A stretch of 64,000 bases of DNA from Histidinibacterium aquaticum. Lineage in GTDB: Bacteria > Pseudomonadota > Alphaproteobacteria > Rhodobacterales > Rhodobacteraceae. The position numbers were made by a program, and so were the translations under genes. Location of the stretch: NCBI RefSeq assembly GCF_008710275.1, contig NZ_VYQE01000001.1, positions 744,001-808,000 of the forward strand, read 5' to 3'. Within the stretch, counting starts at the first letter, position 1, and every line of letters starts with the position of its first letter. Positions 26,893-35,740 of the stretch are shown here, in pieces. The notes below the pieces were generated by a model. It saw only the letters and a program-made list of their open reading frames with translations. It ran no database searches and was not told the origin of the DNA.

Positions 26893-27839
26893 CGGCCCGC
26901 CCGGTCGAGCTCGGCCTTCAGCAGCCGGCTCCGGATGTCGGCCGAGAGCACCCGGTTCGCCGCGATCAGGTCGGCGACGAGGCCGCCCACGAAGACCACC
27001 GACCCTGCGGCGATGAGGGCCGCGCCGATCACGAGCGACTGGACGTGGCCGCTGCCTTCGCCCGTCGCGTAGAAGACGAGGAAACGGATGAAGGCCGCGA
27101 TACCCGGCAGCATGATGATCGCCGCCAGCACAGCGAAGAACCTCAGTGGCCGGTAGAGCACCGCGATGCGCAGGATCGTCTTGGTCGATCTCAGGATGTA
27201 CTGCGCCACCGACCTCATCAGCCGCGACTCCCGCGTCGGGCCGTTCACCTCGACCGGGACCGAGACCAGCGGGATGCCGAGCCGGCCGGCCTGGATCACC
27301 GTCTCCAGCGTGTAGGTGTAGCGGTCGAAGACGTAGAGCTGGGTGGCCGCGTCCCGGTGGATCGCCCGGAAGCCGCTCGGCGCGTCGTCCACGTCCGCCC
27401 CGCTCGCCCGGCGCACGACCCAACTGCCGAGGCGCTGCAGCGCCCGCTTGACCGGTGAGAAATGGGCGATGGTCGAGATCGGCCGCGCGCCCACGACGAT
27501 CTGGGCCCGCCGCTCGAGGATCGGGGCCGTGAGTGCCGGGATGCAGGCGGCGCGGTACTGGTTGTCGCCATCGGTGTTGACGATCACGTCCGCCCCCGCC
27601 TTCAGCGCGGCCTCGAGCCCGGCCATGAAGGCGGCGGCAAGTCCCTGGTTGTGCGACTGCTGGACGATGTGATCCACGCCGTGGGCGCGCGCGAGCTCGA
27701 CGGTGCGGTCGGTCGAGCCGTCATCGATCACGAGCCATTCCACGCTGTCGAATCCCGGGACTTCCCGCGGCAGGTCGGCGAGTGTCCCCGGCAGGGTCAC
27801 TTCCTCGTTGTAGCAGGGAATCTGGATGACAAGCTTCAT
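26889..27839 (-). CDS. GT2 family glycosyltransferase (DPM-like) with C-terminal membrane helices
   Basis: A 316-residue enzyme resembling polyprenyl-phosphate mannosyl/glucosyltransferases. The GT-A core covers residues ~1-220 with VIQIPCYNEE, IDDGSTDRT and the metal site NTDGDNQ; two hydrophobic helices (about 233-258 and 268-292) anchor it in the membrane. It would transfer a sugar from a nucleotide donor to polyprenyl phosphate, for use by the overlapping GT-C gene. A long imperfect hairpin sits between it and the sulfotransferase gene upstream. Confidence 0.88.
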   Translation of the reverse strand: MKLVIQIPCYNEEVTLPGTLADLPREVPGFDSVEWLVIDDGSTDRTVELARAHGVDHIVQQSHNQGLAAAFMAGLEAALKAGADVIVNTDGDNQYRAACIPALTAPILERRAQIVVGARPISTIAHFSPVKRALQRLGSWVVRRASGADVDDAPSGFRAIHRDAATQLYVFDRYTYTLETVIQAGRLGIPLVSVPVEVNGPTRESRLMRSVAQYILRSTKTILRIAVLYRPLRFFAVLAAIIMLPGIAAFIRFLVFYATGEGSGHVQSLVIGAALIAAGSVVFVGGLVADLIAANRVLSADIRSRLLKAELDRAGR

Positions 27840-27859
27840 GGACCGGACCGGCTGACACG

Positions 27860-27930
27860 CGTTTCCCAGCCGGGTTCGCCCCGAAATCGGCCAACAGTAA
27901 GGCCGCGGCGGGGCGAATGGCTGGAAACCG
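27860..27930 (-). terminator. Long imperfect hairpin between sulfotransferase and GT2 genes
   Basis: The arm at 27860-27883 (CGTTTCCCAGCC, then GGGTTCGCCCCG) pairs with the arm at 27909-27930 (CGGGGCGAATGGCTGGAAACCG), leaving a 25-base loop. There are about 19 pairs with small bulges. No T-run follows, so partial termination or mRNA processing between the two halves of the cluster is likelier than full termination. Confidence 0.5.
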
Positions 27931-27953
27931 TGAACAATGGAAGGCGGGGCCGG

Positions 27954-28865
27954 TCAGAGCGATCCGGACGCAGCCACCCGGGCACGCCAGTCGGGCTCGC
28001 CGCCATATCCATGGGCCCGCATGGCGTCGCCGCAGAAATGCGCTACTGCCGCGACCTGGGCATCGCTCCAGGCCTGCCAGCGGAGCGGCGGCCCGCTCGA
28101 CGCGTTGCGGCGGGACCCGGCGATCGCGTCGAAGTCACCGATCTGGTGCGGCGGGCCCTCTGCGTGCTCGGCCACGAAACGCGCGAGATTATTGAGCGCG
28201 CCGGGGTCCGGACCGAAGAGGTCCTCGAACCGGAACACCTCCACGTTCGAGTTGCCCCCGGAAGCCCGGTCGAGGGTCCGGCAAATGAGCGCCCATTCCC
28301 ACGCCAGCCGCCCCACCTGGTCGAGTTGCGGCCAGAGCACGGCGGCTTCGCGGTCGCCCAGCTTCTCCGGTGTCAGAGGTCCGGGCGGCAGCCGCTCCGT
28401 GAGGGCTCCGCGACGACGTTTCGGTTCATGCCGCTGCCACGAGGTGATCCAGTCGCGCGGATCGCGGATCACTCCGGCCAGCTTGGCGCCCGGCCAGATC
28501 TGACCGATCCGGTCGGCGACCATCCACCAGGCGTAATAGCTCTCGACAATCAGCGAGGAATTCAGCCCATCGTGGTAGGCACGCCGCGAGGACCGCAGGC
28601 GCGAGATCGCGGTCTCCGGATCGATCCGCCCTTCGAGCAGCCGCTGTCCGACGACCCGCACGCCGCGGCGGCCCATAAGCCGGCCCGGGCCCATGTGCCA
28701 GGCGCCGAACCTGCGCAGGCGGTCGAGCGTCAGTCTCGAGGCTCCGGCAACCATGTCGGGCTCGTGTTCCGAATGGCAGTCAGAGATGACCTCTCCCAGC
28801 ATGTCACCGAAAAACTGCGTGCCGGTCCGGCCACCGGAGGCGATGAAGACGAGTTGCTTGGTCAT
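27954..28865 (-). CDS. Sulfotransferase family protein
   Basis: A 303-residue cytosolic P-loop sulfotransferase-like protein. The N-terminal SGGRTGTQFF is the 5'-phosphosulfate loop for the donor PAPS, and GVIRDPRDWITSW is the 3'-phosphate motif with the usual Arg and Ser region replaced by R-D-P-R-D-W. HSEHEPDM carries a candidate catalytic His. It overlaps the flippase-like gene by four bases, inside a glycosyltransferase cluster, so it probably sulfates a sugar or lipid made there. It could instead be a sulfotransferase-fold protein of another specificity. Confidence 0.8.
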   Translation of the reverse strand: MTKQLVFIASGGRTGTQFFGDMLGEVISDCHSEHEPDMVAGASRLTLDRLRRFGAWHMGPGRLMGRRGVRVVGQRLLEGRIDPETAISRLRSSRRAYHDGLNSSLIVESYYAWWMVADRIGQIWPGAKLAGVIRDPRDWITSWQRHEPKRRRGALTERLPPGPLTPEKLGDREAAVLWPQLDQVGRLAWEWALICRTLDRASGGNSNVEVFRFEDLFGPDPGALNNLARFVAEHAEGPPHQIGDFDAIAGSRRNASSGPPLRWQAWSDAQVAAVAHFCGDAMRAHGYGGEPDWRARVAASGSL

Positions 28866-29767
28866 AGCTCATGCCTGCCGGACAGGACAAACCCCAGGCT
28901 GACGATCGCCCCTGCCGCGAGCCCGAGCGCTCGGTTGAGGGCGACGGCGAGGAAGGCCGCCGCGGGCGAGCCCGAGACGAGCGCGGCGAGGCCGGCGGCG
29001 ATCGCCTCGTTCAGGCCGAACCCCGCCGGTATGATCGCGACCGTCGAGCCGAGCGAGGCTGCGACCGTGTAGAGGGCCGCTTCCGTCAGGCCGACGCCCG
29101 CCCCAAGGGTTGCGAAGCTGACTGCGAGCCTGACCACGCCCAGCGCCAGAGTGACGAGGCGGATGCCCACCATCGCGGCCAGCAACCGCGCCGGAACGCG
29201 CCGCGCCAGCCAGCCCAGCAGCGCCACGGTTGCGCCCGCCCCGAGTGCCGTGAGGACCCAACCGCTCCCGTAGCCCATCAGGGCAAGCGCCGTCGCCGAG
29301 AGCGTCACCGTCATGGAGAGTGTCAGCACCGCCGTCAGCGTAACGATGCCCGCACTTTCGCCCAGTCCGGCCCCGGCACGGACGAGGGCGGAGCCTCTGA
29401 CCACCGCGCCTCCGGGCAGGGGCAGGAGCTCCGCCACGTTGGCCAATGCGGCGGTCCGGACCGCCGCGCCAGTGGGGATGGTCCGTCCGATGCTCCGCGC
29501 CGTGATGCCGAGCGTCACGCCCGCGACGAGGAGGTTGAGGGGCGAGAGAATCACGAGGTTGAGCAGCAGGAACCCGAGAGAGAGTTCGGAGAGGTCGAGG
29601 TCGAGCGCGGCGACCGACCAGGCCGCGCCGCCGAGCAGCAGGACGAGGCCGAGCCCGCCGAACCAGGGGCGCAGGTGCGGCGCGCTTGCCAAGGCGCGTA
29701 ATCGGGCGAGGGGCGCGAGCCAGGGCGGCATCGCGCGGGCATCGGCCTCGGTGGGGCGGTCGCTCAT
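28862..29767 (-). CDS. LPG-synthase-TM / flippase-like membrane protein
   Basis: A 301-residue protein with about eight hydrophobic helices, beginning after a ~35-residue cytosolic N-terminus. ELLPLPGGAVVRGSALVRAGAG is the conserved re-entrant region of the LPG-synthase-TM (UPF0104) family and PAGFGLNEA the second. Members include the membrane half of lysylphosphatidylglycerol synthase and proteins proposed to move lipids or lipid-linked glycans. There is no aminoacyl-transferase domain. It overlaps GT4 upstream and the sulfotransferase downstream by four bases each, so the three are one translational unit. Confidence 0.8.
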   Translation of the reverse strand: MSDRPTEADARAMPPWLAPLARLRALASAPHLRPWFGGLGLVLLLGGAAWSVAALDLDLSELSLGFLLLNLVILSPLNLLVAGVTLGITARSIGRTIPTGAAVRTAALANVAELLPLPGGAVVRGSALVRAGAGLGESAGIVTLTAVLTLSMTVTLSATALALMGYGSGWVLTALGAGATVALLGWLARRVPARLLAAMVGIRLVTLALGVVRLAVSFATLGAGVGLTEAALYTVAASLGSTVAIIPAGFGLNEAIAAGLAALVSGSPAAAFLAVALNRALGLAAGAIVSLGFVLSGRHEL

Positions 29768-30858
29768 CGGGCCGCTTGCCACTCGGACCCGGCGGCCGCC
29801 GGGTCGGCGTAGACTTCCCGGGTGTCGCGGGCGACGCGGTCCCATGTGAAATGCTCGGCGCAATGGGTCTGGGAGGCGCGGATGAAGGCTTTCCGCTCCT
29901 CCGGCGACCAGTCGGCGACCTCGCGGATCGCGTCGGCCCAGGCCCCCACGTCGCCCGGCGGCAGCAGGAGACCGGTGCGCCCCTCGGCGACAGCCTCCTG
30001 AAGCCCGGCGTGGCGCGCGGCCAGGACCACACCGCCCGCGGCGGCTGTCTCGGTTGCGACGAGTCCGAAGCCCTCGAAGGTGCCGTTCCCGGTGTCGACA
30101 TTGGGCACCACCACGCAGAGGGCGTCGGAGTAGGCTTGCCAGAGCGCCGGACGCTCGAGCCGCGAGAGATATCGCACCCGTGGCGATTGTAGCGCCTCGC
30201 GTTCCCCGGCGTCCGAGGCGATCCCCGCCACGTCGAGCGTGATGTCCTCGGGCAGGTGCGGAAGGACCTCGCGGATGAACCAGGCGCACCCCTTGAGCGG
30301 GATAAGGCGGCCCGAGAAGAGCAGCCGACGCGAGGGCGGACCGGGGCGCGTCTCCGGCCCCTCCGCCGCGAGGGGCACGACCCGGATGTCGCGAAAACCG
30401 TAGCCACTGGCGCAGGCGGCGGTCGCGGAGGAATTGGCGATGACCGTGGCGCGCCCGAGGAGGCGCGCTCCTAGCCGCAGGTAGGCCCCGTAGAGCCGGC
30501 CCTTCGGTCCGCCGCGCGCCGGGTAGGACACGTCCGTCCCATGCGCCGAGAGCACGATCCGCGCCCCGGGCCGCCGAATGCGCGCGCAGAGGCCGAGCGG
30601 CCAGCTCGCCATGTCGGCGACGTGGGTGACCTCTGCGGGCTCGCGGGCAAAGAGAAGCCGTCCCGCTGCCGCGACCCCGAAGCGGATCAGCTCCAGCGGT
30701 CCGGGTACGGAGCCGTCCGGATGGCCCGGTAACACGATCCGCAAGACCTCCATGTCGCGCTCCAGCGCCTTCGACAGCTCATGGGCGTAGGTCTCCATCC
30801 CGCCCATGGCCGGGGGCCATTTCCGGGAGACGAAACAGAGGGTCGAGGGCGCGGCCAT
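29764..30858 (-). CDS. GT4 family glycosyltransferase
   Basis: A 364-residue GT-B retaining glycosyltransferase. The N-terminal acceptor domain has PPAMGGMETYAHEL, and the C-terminal nucleotide-sugar domain has the GRLIPLKG motif (donor phosphate contacts) and EGFGLVATE with the paired Glu residues. I chose MAAPSTLCFVSRKW, since the homologous part begins there; a frame extending 43 codons upstream has no support. It is the first gene of the glycan cluster and probably adds a hexose to a lipid or growing chain. Confidence 0.9.
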   Translation of the reverse strand: MAAPSTLCFVSRKWPPAMGGMETYAHELSKALERDMEVLRIVLPGHPDGSVPGPLELIRFGVAAAGRLLFAREPAEVTHVADMASWPLGLCARIRRPGARIVLSAHGTDVSYPARGGPKGRLYGAYLRLGARLLGRATVIANSSATAACASGYGFRDIRVVPLAAEGPETRPGPPSRRLLFSGRLIPLKGCAWFIREVLPHLPEDITLDVAGIASDAGEREALQSPRVRYLSRLERPALWQAYSDALCVVVPNVDTGNGTFEGFGLVATETAAAGGVVLAARHAGLQEAVAEGRTGLLLPPGDVGAWADAIREVADWSPEERKAFIRASQTHCAEHFTWDRVARDTREVYADPAAAGSEWQAAR

Positions 30859-30973
30859 GGCGGCATCATCCACGGCCGATCCTAAAAGGCAAACCGCGGC
30901 GGGCGAGGGATGGCCGGTCTGTGGACACCGTGCCGCGGAGGCCGCACCTGCGGCGTTTCGGGCCGGCAACGAC

Positions 30974-31030
30974 TCGAATTTCCCCAAGAACCAGAAAGAA
31001 GAAATGATTTTACTATCAGAGACTTAACAA
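30974..31030 (-). promoter_or_regulatory. AT-rich probable promoter region of the glycan cluster
   Basis: This ~57-base stretch is conspicuously AT-rich for the window and lies upstream of the GT4 gene. On the minus strand TAAAAT (31012-31007) fits a -10 box in five of six positions, but there is no good -35 partner. An unknown activator or a xenogeneic silencer of the MucR/H-NS type could act here; this is inference. Confidence 0.3.
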
Positions 31031-31050
31031 CGCGTCCAAATTTGGACGCG
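31031..31050 (-). terminator. 20-bp perfect palindrome after hrpB
   Basis: CGCGTCCAAATTTGGACGCG begins five bases after the hrpB stop codon and is followed on the minus strand by TTGTTAAG. Its 18-bp core recurs after dnaE at 62096-62115. The position suits a terminator or mRNA-end hairpin. Confidence 0.55.
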
Positions 31051-31055
31051 ACAGC

Positions 31056-33467
31056 CTAGCCCTTGCGCTTCGCACGCAATGTCGGGTCCGCCTGCCGCGG
31101 ATCCTCGGGCCATGGATGCTTCGGGTAGCGCCCGCGCATGTCCTTGCGGACGTCTTCGTATGACGACGCCCAGAAGCCCGGCAGGTCCATCGTGACCTGG
31201 ACCGGCCGCCGCGCCGGAGACAGCAGGCTCACCCGAAGCGGACGGCCTGCCACGACCGGATGCTCCGTGACGCCGAACATCTCCTGCAGCCGAACCTCGA
31301 TCTCCGGGTGATCGCCGCCATAGTCGATGGGAATCTCCCGGCCGAGCGGGGTGACGAACCTGGCGGGCGCCTCGCGGTCGAGAAGCTGCTGGCTGTCCCA
31401 ATCGAGCATGGCACGCAGCGCGGGGAGGACATCGAAGCCCTTCCAGTCCTCCGCCGTGACGATGCCGCCGAGGTAGGGCGCGAGCCAGTCCTCCAGTCCC
31501 GAGAGCAGGGCCTCGTCCGTCATCTCCGGCAGGTCGGCCCCGGCGGCGCGCACCAGCTCGACCCGGGCGCGGAACCGGGCGGCGGCGCCCTTCAGACCCA
31601 ACCCGAGCTCGCGTATGCCCTCGCACATGGCCTTGGCCATCGCCTCGGGATCGGCCTCCCGGTCGGGCCGATCCTCCAGCACCAGCGCGCCGAGCCGCTC
31701 CTGCCGCCGCGCGAGGACGCGCCGCTCTCTCCGGGACCACTCGCAGAGGCGGACCCAGCCGATCCGTTCGCCCGCCACCTCGCGCAGCTCGCCCTCGGAG
31801 AGGCGCGCAGCAAGCCGGATCCGCGCCTCGCGGGTGTCCCCGTCGAGGTCGAGCGCCACGATGAGCCGCTCGCCGGCCAGCGGATCGGCGGCGTCGATCG
31901 CCGCCCCCTTGCCGCCGGAGAGCAGGTAGCGCGGCGCGTCCCCCGGGCGGCGCAGGCCGATCCGGTCGGGATAGGCGAGCGCGGCCATCTGGCCGGCCGA
32001 CATCGCGGGCCCGCCGGGCAGCCCCCTGCCCAGCCGCTTCACCTCGCCCTTCGCCCGGTCCAGCGCGGACCGGCGAATCTCCCCCGGCCCACGGTAGCGT
32101 CCCGAGAGGGCGGAGAGACGCCGCGCCACGTCGACCCCGGCACCGGCCAGGATGTCCCGCTCCGACAGCAGGGCCGCCAGCGGCGCAGCCTCCCGGCCCG
32201 CCACCTCCAGCATGTGGCCGAGACGGGGATGCACCGGCGCGCGCGCGAGCCTGCGGCCATGAGAGGTGATGTGCCCCTCCGCGTTGAGGGCGCCGAGGTC
32301 ACGCAGCAGCGCCCGCGCCTCGGCAAGCGCCCCTTCGGGCGGCGGTGTCAGGAGCGGCAGGTCCTCCGCGCCCCAAAGCGCCAGTTCCAGGGCGAAGCCC
32401 GCGAGGTCCGCCGCCTCGATCTCGGCCGGGGGAAAGGCGGCGAGCGCGCCCTCCTCGCCCTTCGTCCAGAGCCGGTAGCAGACCCCCGGCGCGACACGCC
32501 CCGCCCGGCCCGCGCGCTGCGCGGCCTCGGCGCGGGTCACCCGCTCGGTCACGAGCCGCGACATGCCCGAGGCCGGGGAGAACCGGGAGCGACGGGCGCG
32601 GCCCGCGTCGACCACCACGCGCACGTCCTCGATGGTCAGCGAGGTTTCGGCGATGGAAGTGGAAAGCACGACCTTGCGGCCCTCCGTCTCGGGCCGGATC
32701 GCCCGGCGCTGCTCGGCGAAGGGCAGCGCGCCGTAGAGGGGCCGCACCGTGCAGTCCTTCGGCAGCCGCCCGTTCAGGAGCCCCGCCACCCGCCGGATCT
32801 CGCCTTCGCCCGGAAGGAAGACCAGCACCCCGCCCTCGCTCTCCTCGACCGCGCGGACCACGAGATCGGCGAGCGGCGCCTCGATCCGGGTGCGCGGCGG
32901 CAGCGGCTTGTCGAGGTGGCGGATGTCGACGGGGTGGCTGCGCCCCTCGGAGGTCACGACCGGCGCGTCGTCCAGCATCTCGGCCACTGGCCCGGCCTCC
33001 AGTGTGGCCGACATGACGATGAGCCAGAGGTCCTCCCGCAGGGCGCCGCGCACCTCCCAGGCGAGGGCGAGACCGAGGTCGGCGTTGAGCGAGCGTTCGT
33101 GGAATTCGTCGAAGATTAGGCAGGAGACGCCGGGCAGCTCCGGGTCCTCCTGCAGCATCCGGGTCAGCACGCCCTCGGTCACCACCTCGATGCGGCTGCC
33201 GGGCACGCTCTCGCCGCGCATCCGATAGCCGACGCTGGTGCCGGGGCGCTCGCCCAGACCCTCGGCCAGCCGCTCGGCGGCGGCGCGGGCGGCGAGGCGG
33301 CGGGGCTCCAGCATGACGATGCGGCCCTCGACCTCCGGCAGGAGCGCGAGGGGCACCCGCGTGGTCTTGCCCGCCCCCGGCGGCGCCTGCAGCACGGCCC
33401 GGCCCTCGGCCCGCAGGGCGGCCAGCAGCTCGGGCAGGACATCGTCGATGGGCATGGTCTCGGCCAT
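31056..33467 (-). CDS. hrpB: ATP-dependent helicase HrpB
   Basis: An 803-residue DEAH-type helicase. Motif I is GAGKTT (about residue 31-36), motif II is DEFHER, motif III MSATLEA, with the helicase C domain carrying STSIAETSLTIE and AQRAGRAGR. The C-terminal HrpB-specific region ends in a basic KRKG tail. HrpB unwinds nucleic acid with ATP; its bacterial role is poorly defined. A GTG three codons upstream is an alternative start. The gene stands apart from the photolyase operon by 39 bases and ends at a perfect palindrome. Confidence 0.95.
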   Translation of the reverse strand: MAETMPIDDVLPELLAALRAEGRAVLQAPPGAGKTTRVPLALLPEVEGRIVMLEPRRLAARAAAERLAEGLGERPGTSVGYRMRGESVPGSRIEVVTEGVLTRMLQEDPELPGVSCLIFDEFHERSLNADLGLALAWEVRGALREDLWLIVMSATLEAGPVAEMLDDAPVVTSEGRSHPVDIRHLDKPLPPRTRIEAPLADLVVRAVEESEGGVLVFLPGEGEIRRVAGLLNGRLPKDCTVRPLYGALPFAEQRRAIRPETEGRKVVLSTSIAETSLTIEDVRVVVDAGRARRSRFSPASGMSRLVTERVTRAEAAQRAGRAGRVAPGVCYRLWTKGEEGALAAFPPAEIEAADLAGFALELALWGAEDLPLLTPPPEGALAEARALLRDLGALNAEGHITSHGRRLARAPVHPRLGHMLEVAGREAAPLAALLSERDILAGAGVDVARRLSALSGRYRGPGEIRRSALDRAKGEVKRLGRGLPGGPAMSAGQMAALAYPDRIGLRRPGDAPRYLLSGGKGAAIDAADPLAGERLIVALDLDGDTREARIRLAARLSEGELREVAGERIGWVRLCEWSRRERRVLARRQERLGALVLEDRPDREADPEAMAKAMCEGIRELGLGLKGAAARFRARVELVRAAGADLPEMTDEALLSGLEDWLAPYLGGIVTAEDWKGFDVLPALRAMLDWDSQQLLDREAPARFVTPLGREIPIDYGGDHPEIEVRLQEMFGVTEHPVVAGRPLRVSLLSPARRPVQVTMDLPGFWASSYEDVRKDMRGRYPKHPWPEDPRQADPTLRAKRKG

Positions 33468-33506
33468 GGCGCTCACGTTCCAGCCGCGCCCCGGCCCGTC
33501 AAGCGC

Positions 33507-35033
33507 TCAGACCACCCGCCCCTCCGAGAGCGCGTCGAGGATCGCGCCGGCCTCCGACCGGATCGTCTTGCGCTTCTCGTCCGACATTCGGTCCCAGGTC
33601 GAATACATCTGCGCCATGCGCGGGTTGCCCTCGAACCGCTCGCGGTGACGGGCCATGAAGTCCCAGTAGAGCAGGTTGAAGGGGCAGGCCCCCTCGCCCG
33701 TCTTCGTCTTCACGCTGTAATGGCAGTCGCCGCAGTAGTCCGACATCTTGTCGATGTAGTTGCCGGAGGAGACATAGGGCTTCGAGGCGACGATGCCGCC
33801 ATCGGCGAACTGGGTCATGCCGATGGTGTTGCCGGCCATCACCCATTCGTAGGCGTCGGCATAGACCGACATGTACCACTCGTGCACCTCCGCCGGGTCG
33901 AGCCCCGCGAGGAGGGAGAAGTTGCCCGTCACCATCAGGCGCTGGATGTGGTGGGCGTAGGCCTCCTCGCGCGTCTGGTCGATGGTCTCCGACAGGCAGC
34001 GCATCTTCGTCTCGCCGCCCCAGAAGAGCTCGGGCAGCTTGCGGCGGTGATTGAGCGCGTTGCGCTCCATGTAGTCGGGCCCCTGCAGGAAGTAGATGCC
34101 GCGCATGTACTCGCGCCAGCCGATGATCTGCCGGATGAAGCCCTCGGCCGCGTTGATCGGCGCCTCGCCCGCCTGCCAGGCCTCCTCGACCGCCGAGCAG
34201 ACCTCGCGCGGGTCGAGCAGGCCGAGGTTCATGTAGAGCGAGAGGACCGAGTGATAGAGGAACCGGTTCCCGATCAACATGGCGTCCTGGTAGGCGCCGA
34301 AGTTCTTCAGACCGTGGCGGATCCAGTGCGAGAGCTGCCGCCGCGCCTGCCCCCGGTCTGTGGCGAACCAGAAGGGCCGCGCCTCCCCGAAGTTGGATGC
34401 GAAGCGGCTCTCGACCAGGTCGAGCACCTCCTCGACCGTCTCGTCCGGGGTGAACTGCATGGGCCCGTTGAAATCGATCACTCCGGGCGCGGGTTCGCGG
34501 TTCTCGTGGTCGTAGTTCCACTTGCCGCCGGCGGGCTCGTCGCCCTCCATCATCAGGCCGGTCGACTTGCGCATCTCGCGGTAGAAATACTCCATCCGCA
34601 GCGACTTGCGGCCCTTGGCCCAGTCCTCGAAAGCGGCGTGGGAGCAGAGGAAGCGGTCGTCCTCGAACTGGTGGACCGTGACGGGGCAGTCCTCGAGCGC
34701 CGAGATCAGGCGGAACTCCCCCGGCTCGGTGGCGAGCACCTCGTCCGCCCCTTCCTCCTGCGCGCGCCGCATGAGTTCGCCGCAGATCGAACGCGAGGTC
34801 TCCTCGTCGTCGAGCTTCGAGTAGCGGACGCGCCAGCCGTCCTCTTCCAGCCCGGCGGCGAACTTGCGCATGGCGGCGAAGATCAGGGCGATCTTCTTGG
34901 GGTGGTGGCGGACGTAGCTGGCCTCGTCCATGACCTCGGCCATGACGACGGTGTCGGTCTCCTTGTCCGCTTCGCGCAGCGCGCGGATGTCGGGCGAGAG
35001 CTGGTCGCCCAGGATCAGGATCAACCGGCTCAC
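33507..35033 (-). CDS. Bacterial (6-4) photolyase / cryptochrome with Fe-S cluster (PhrB/CryB type)
   Basis: A 508-residue FeS-BCP photolyase. The N-terminal Rossmann domain begins RLILILGDQLSPD, and the C-terminal FAD domain contains QIIGWREYMRG and FADGG segments. The four iron-sulfur cysteines are visible: one in MRCLSETID, two in DYCGDCHYS and one in EGACPFN. PhrB repairs (6-4) UV lesions, and CryB in Rhodobacter also influences pigment gene expression. The start is GTG, overlapping the SDR stop by four bases (GTGA). Confidence 0.94.
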   Translation of the reverse strand: MSRLILILGDQLSPDIRALREADKETDTVVMAEVMDEASYVRHHPKKIALIFAAMRKFAAGLEEDGWRVRYSKLDDEETSRSICGELMRRAQEEGADEVLATEPGEFRLISALEDCPVTVHQFEDDRFLCSHAAFEDWAKGRKSLRMEYFYREMRKSTGLMMEGDEPAGGKWNYDHENREPAPGVIDFNGPMQFTPDETVEEVLDLVESRFASNFGEARPFWFATDRGQARRQLSHWIRHGLKNFGAYQDAMLIGNRFLYHSVLSLYMNLGLLDPREVCSAVEEAWQAGEAPINAAEGFIRQIIGWREYMRGIYFLQGPDYMERNALNHRRKLPELFWGGETKMRCLSETIDQTREEAYAHHIQRLMVTGNFSLLAGLDPAEVHEWYMSVYADAYEWVMAGNTIGMTQFADGGIVASKPYVSSGNYIDKMSDYCGDCHYSVKTKTGEGACPFNLLYWDFMARHRERFEGNPRMAQMYSTWDRMSDEKRKTIRSEAGAILDALSEGRVV

Positions 35034-35692
35034 CAGGGGATCTCCTGACCGTCGTAGGCATAGAAGCGGCCGGTGGCCTTGGGCGTCAGACCTTCCAGCA
35101 CGGTGACGAGATTGGCCGCCGCCTCTTCTGCGCTCACCTTGCTGTGGCCGGGATAGTCGGCTGTGAAGGGCGTCTCGACCGTGCCGGGATGGAGGGCGAC
35201 GACGGCGGCCTCCTTGCGCTTGCGGCCGATCTCGATGGCGGCGCCGCGGAGGATCTGGTTCAGCGCCGCCTTGGAGGCGCGGTAGGAGTACCATCCGCCA
35301 ATGCGGTTGTCGCCGATGGACCCCACCCGGGCCGAGAGGACGCCCACCGCCGATCGTCCCTCGCGCGGCAACAGCCGCTCGGCATGGGCGAGCACCAGTG
35401 CGGGCCCCACGGCGTTGACGGCGAAGGTCCGCGCCATCGTGTCGGGCTCGATCTGCCCCAACGCCTTCTCCGGTCCGGCCCCCTCGGGCGCGAGGATACC
35501 CGTGGAGATCACGATCAGGTCGAAGGGTCCATCGAGGTTGCCGAGATGGCTCTCGACTGAAGCGGGATCGGTGACGTCGAGCCCGTTCTCGCGGCGGGAG
35601 AGGCGCGTGACCTCGTAGTCGCGGCCCTCGAGTTCGGACGAGATCGCCGCGCCGATACCGCCCGAGGCGCCGATGACGAGGGCGCGGCTCAT
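35030..35692 (-). CDS. SDR family oxidoreductase (C-factor-like)
   Basis: A 220-residue classical short-chain dehydrogenase. GASGGIG (residues ~8-14) binds NAD(P), NAVG is the structural motif, the catalytic Ser is in VLSARVGS and the Tyr-Lys pair in YSYRASKAA. It is translated as one unit with the photolyase gene, and this pairing recurs in Rhodobacterales, including in RpoE/RpoH-related oxidative stress loci as I recall. The substrate is unknown. A 12-codon frame ends on its start codon. Confidence 0.87.
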   Translation of the reverse strand: MSRALVIGASGGIGAAISSELEGRDYEVTRLSRRENGLDVTDPASVESHLGNLDGPFDLIVISTGILAPEGAGPEKALGQIEPDTMARTFAVNAVGPALVLAHAERLLPREGRSAVGVLSARVGSIGDNRIGGWYSYRASKAALNQILRGAAIEIGRKRKEAAVVALHPGTVETPFTADYPGHSKVSAEEAAANLVTVLEGLTPKATGRFYAYDGQEIPW

Positions 35693-35727
35693 GGCCTGGG
35701 GCTCCGGTGTTCGAGGGCTGTCGGCAT
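35689..35727 (-). CDS. Candidate 12-residue upstream leader peptide of the SDR-photolyase operon
   Basis: A short frame reading MPTALEHRSPRP begins after a strong GGAGGAG ribosome binding site, and its TGA shares bases with the SDR ATG (ATGA). If translated it would couple ribosome delivery to the SDR gene. The SDR gene also has its own weaker GGAG, so this peptide may be incidental. Confidence 0.3.
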   Translation of the reverse strand: MPTALEHRSPRP

Positions 35728-35740
35728 CGTCGGTCTCCTC

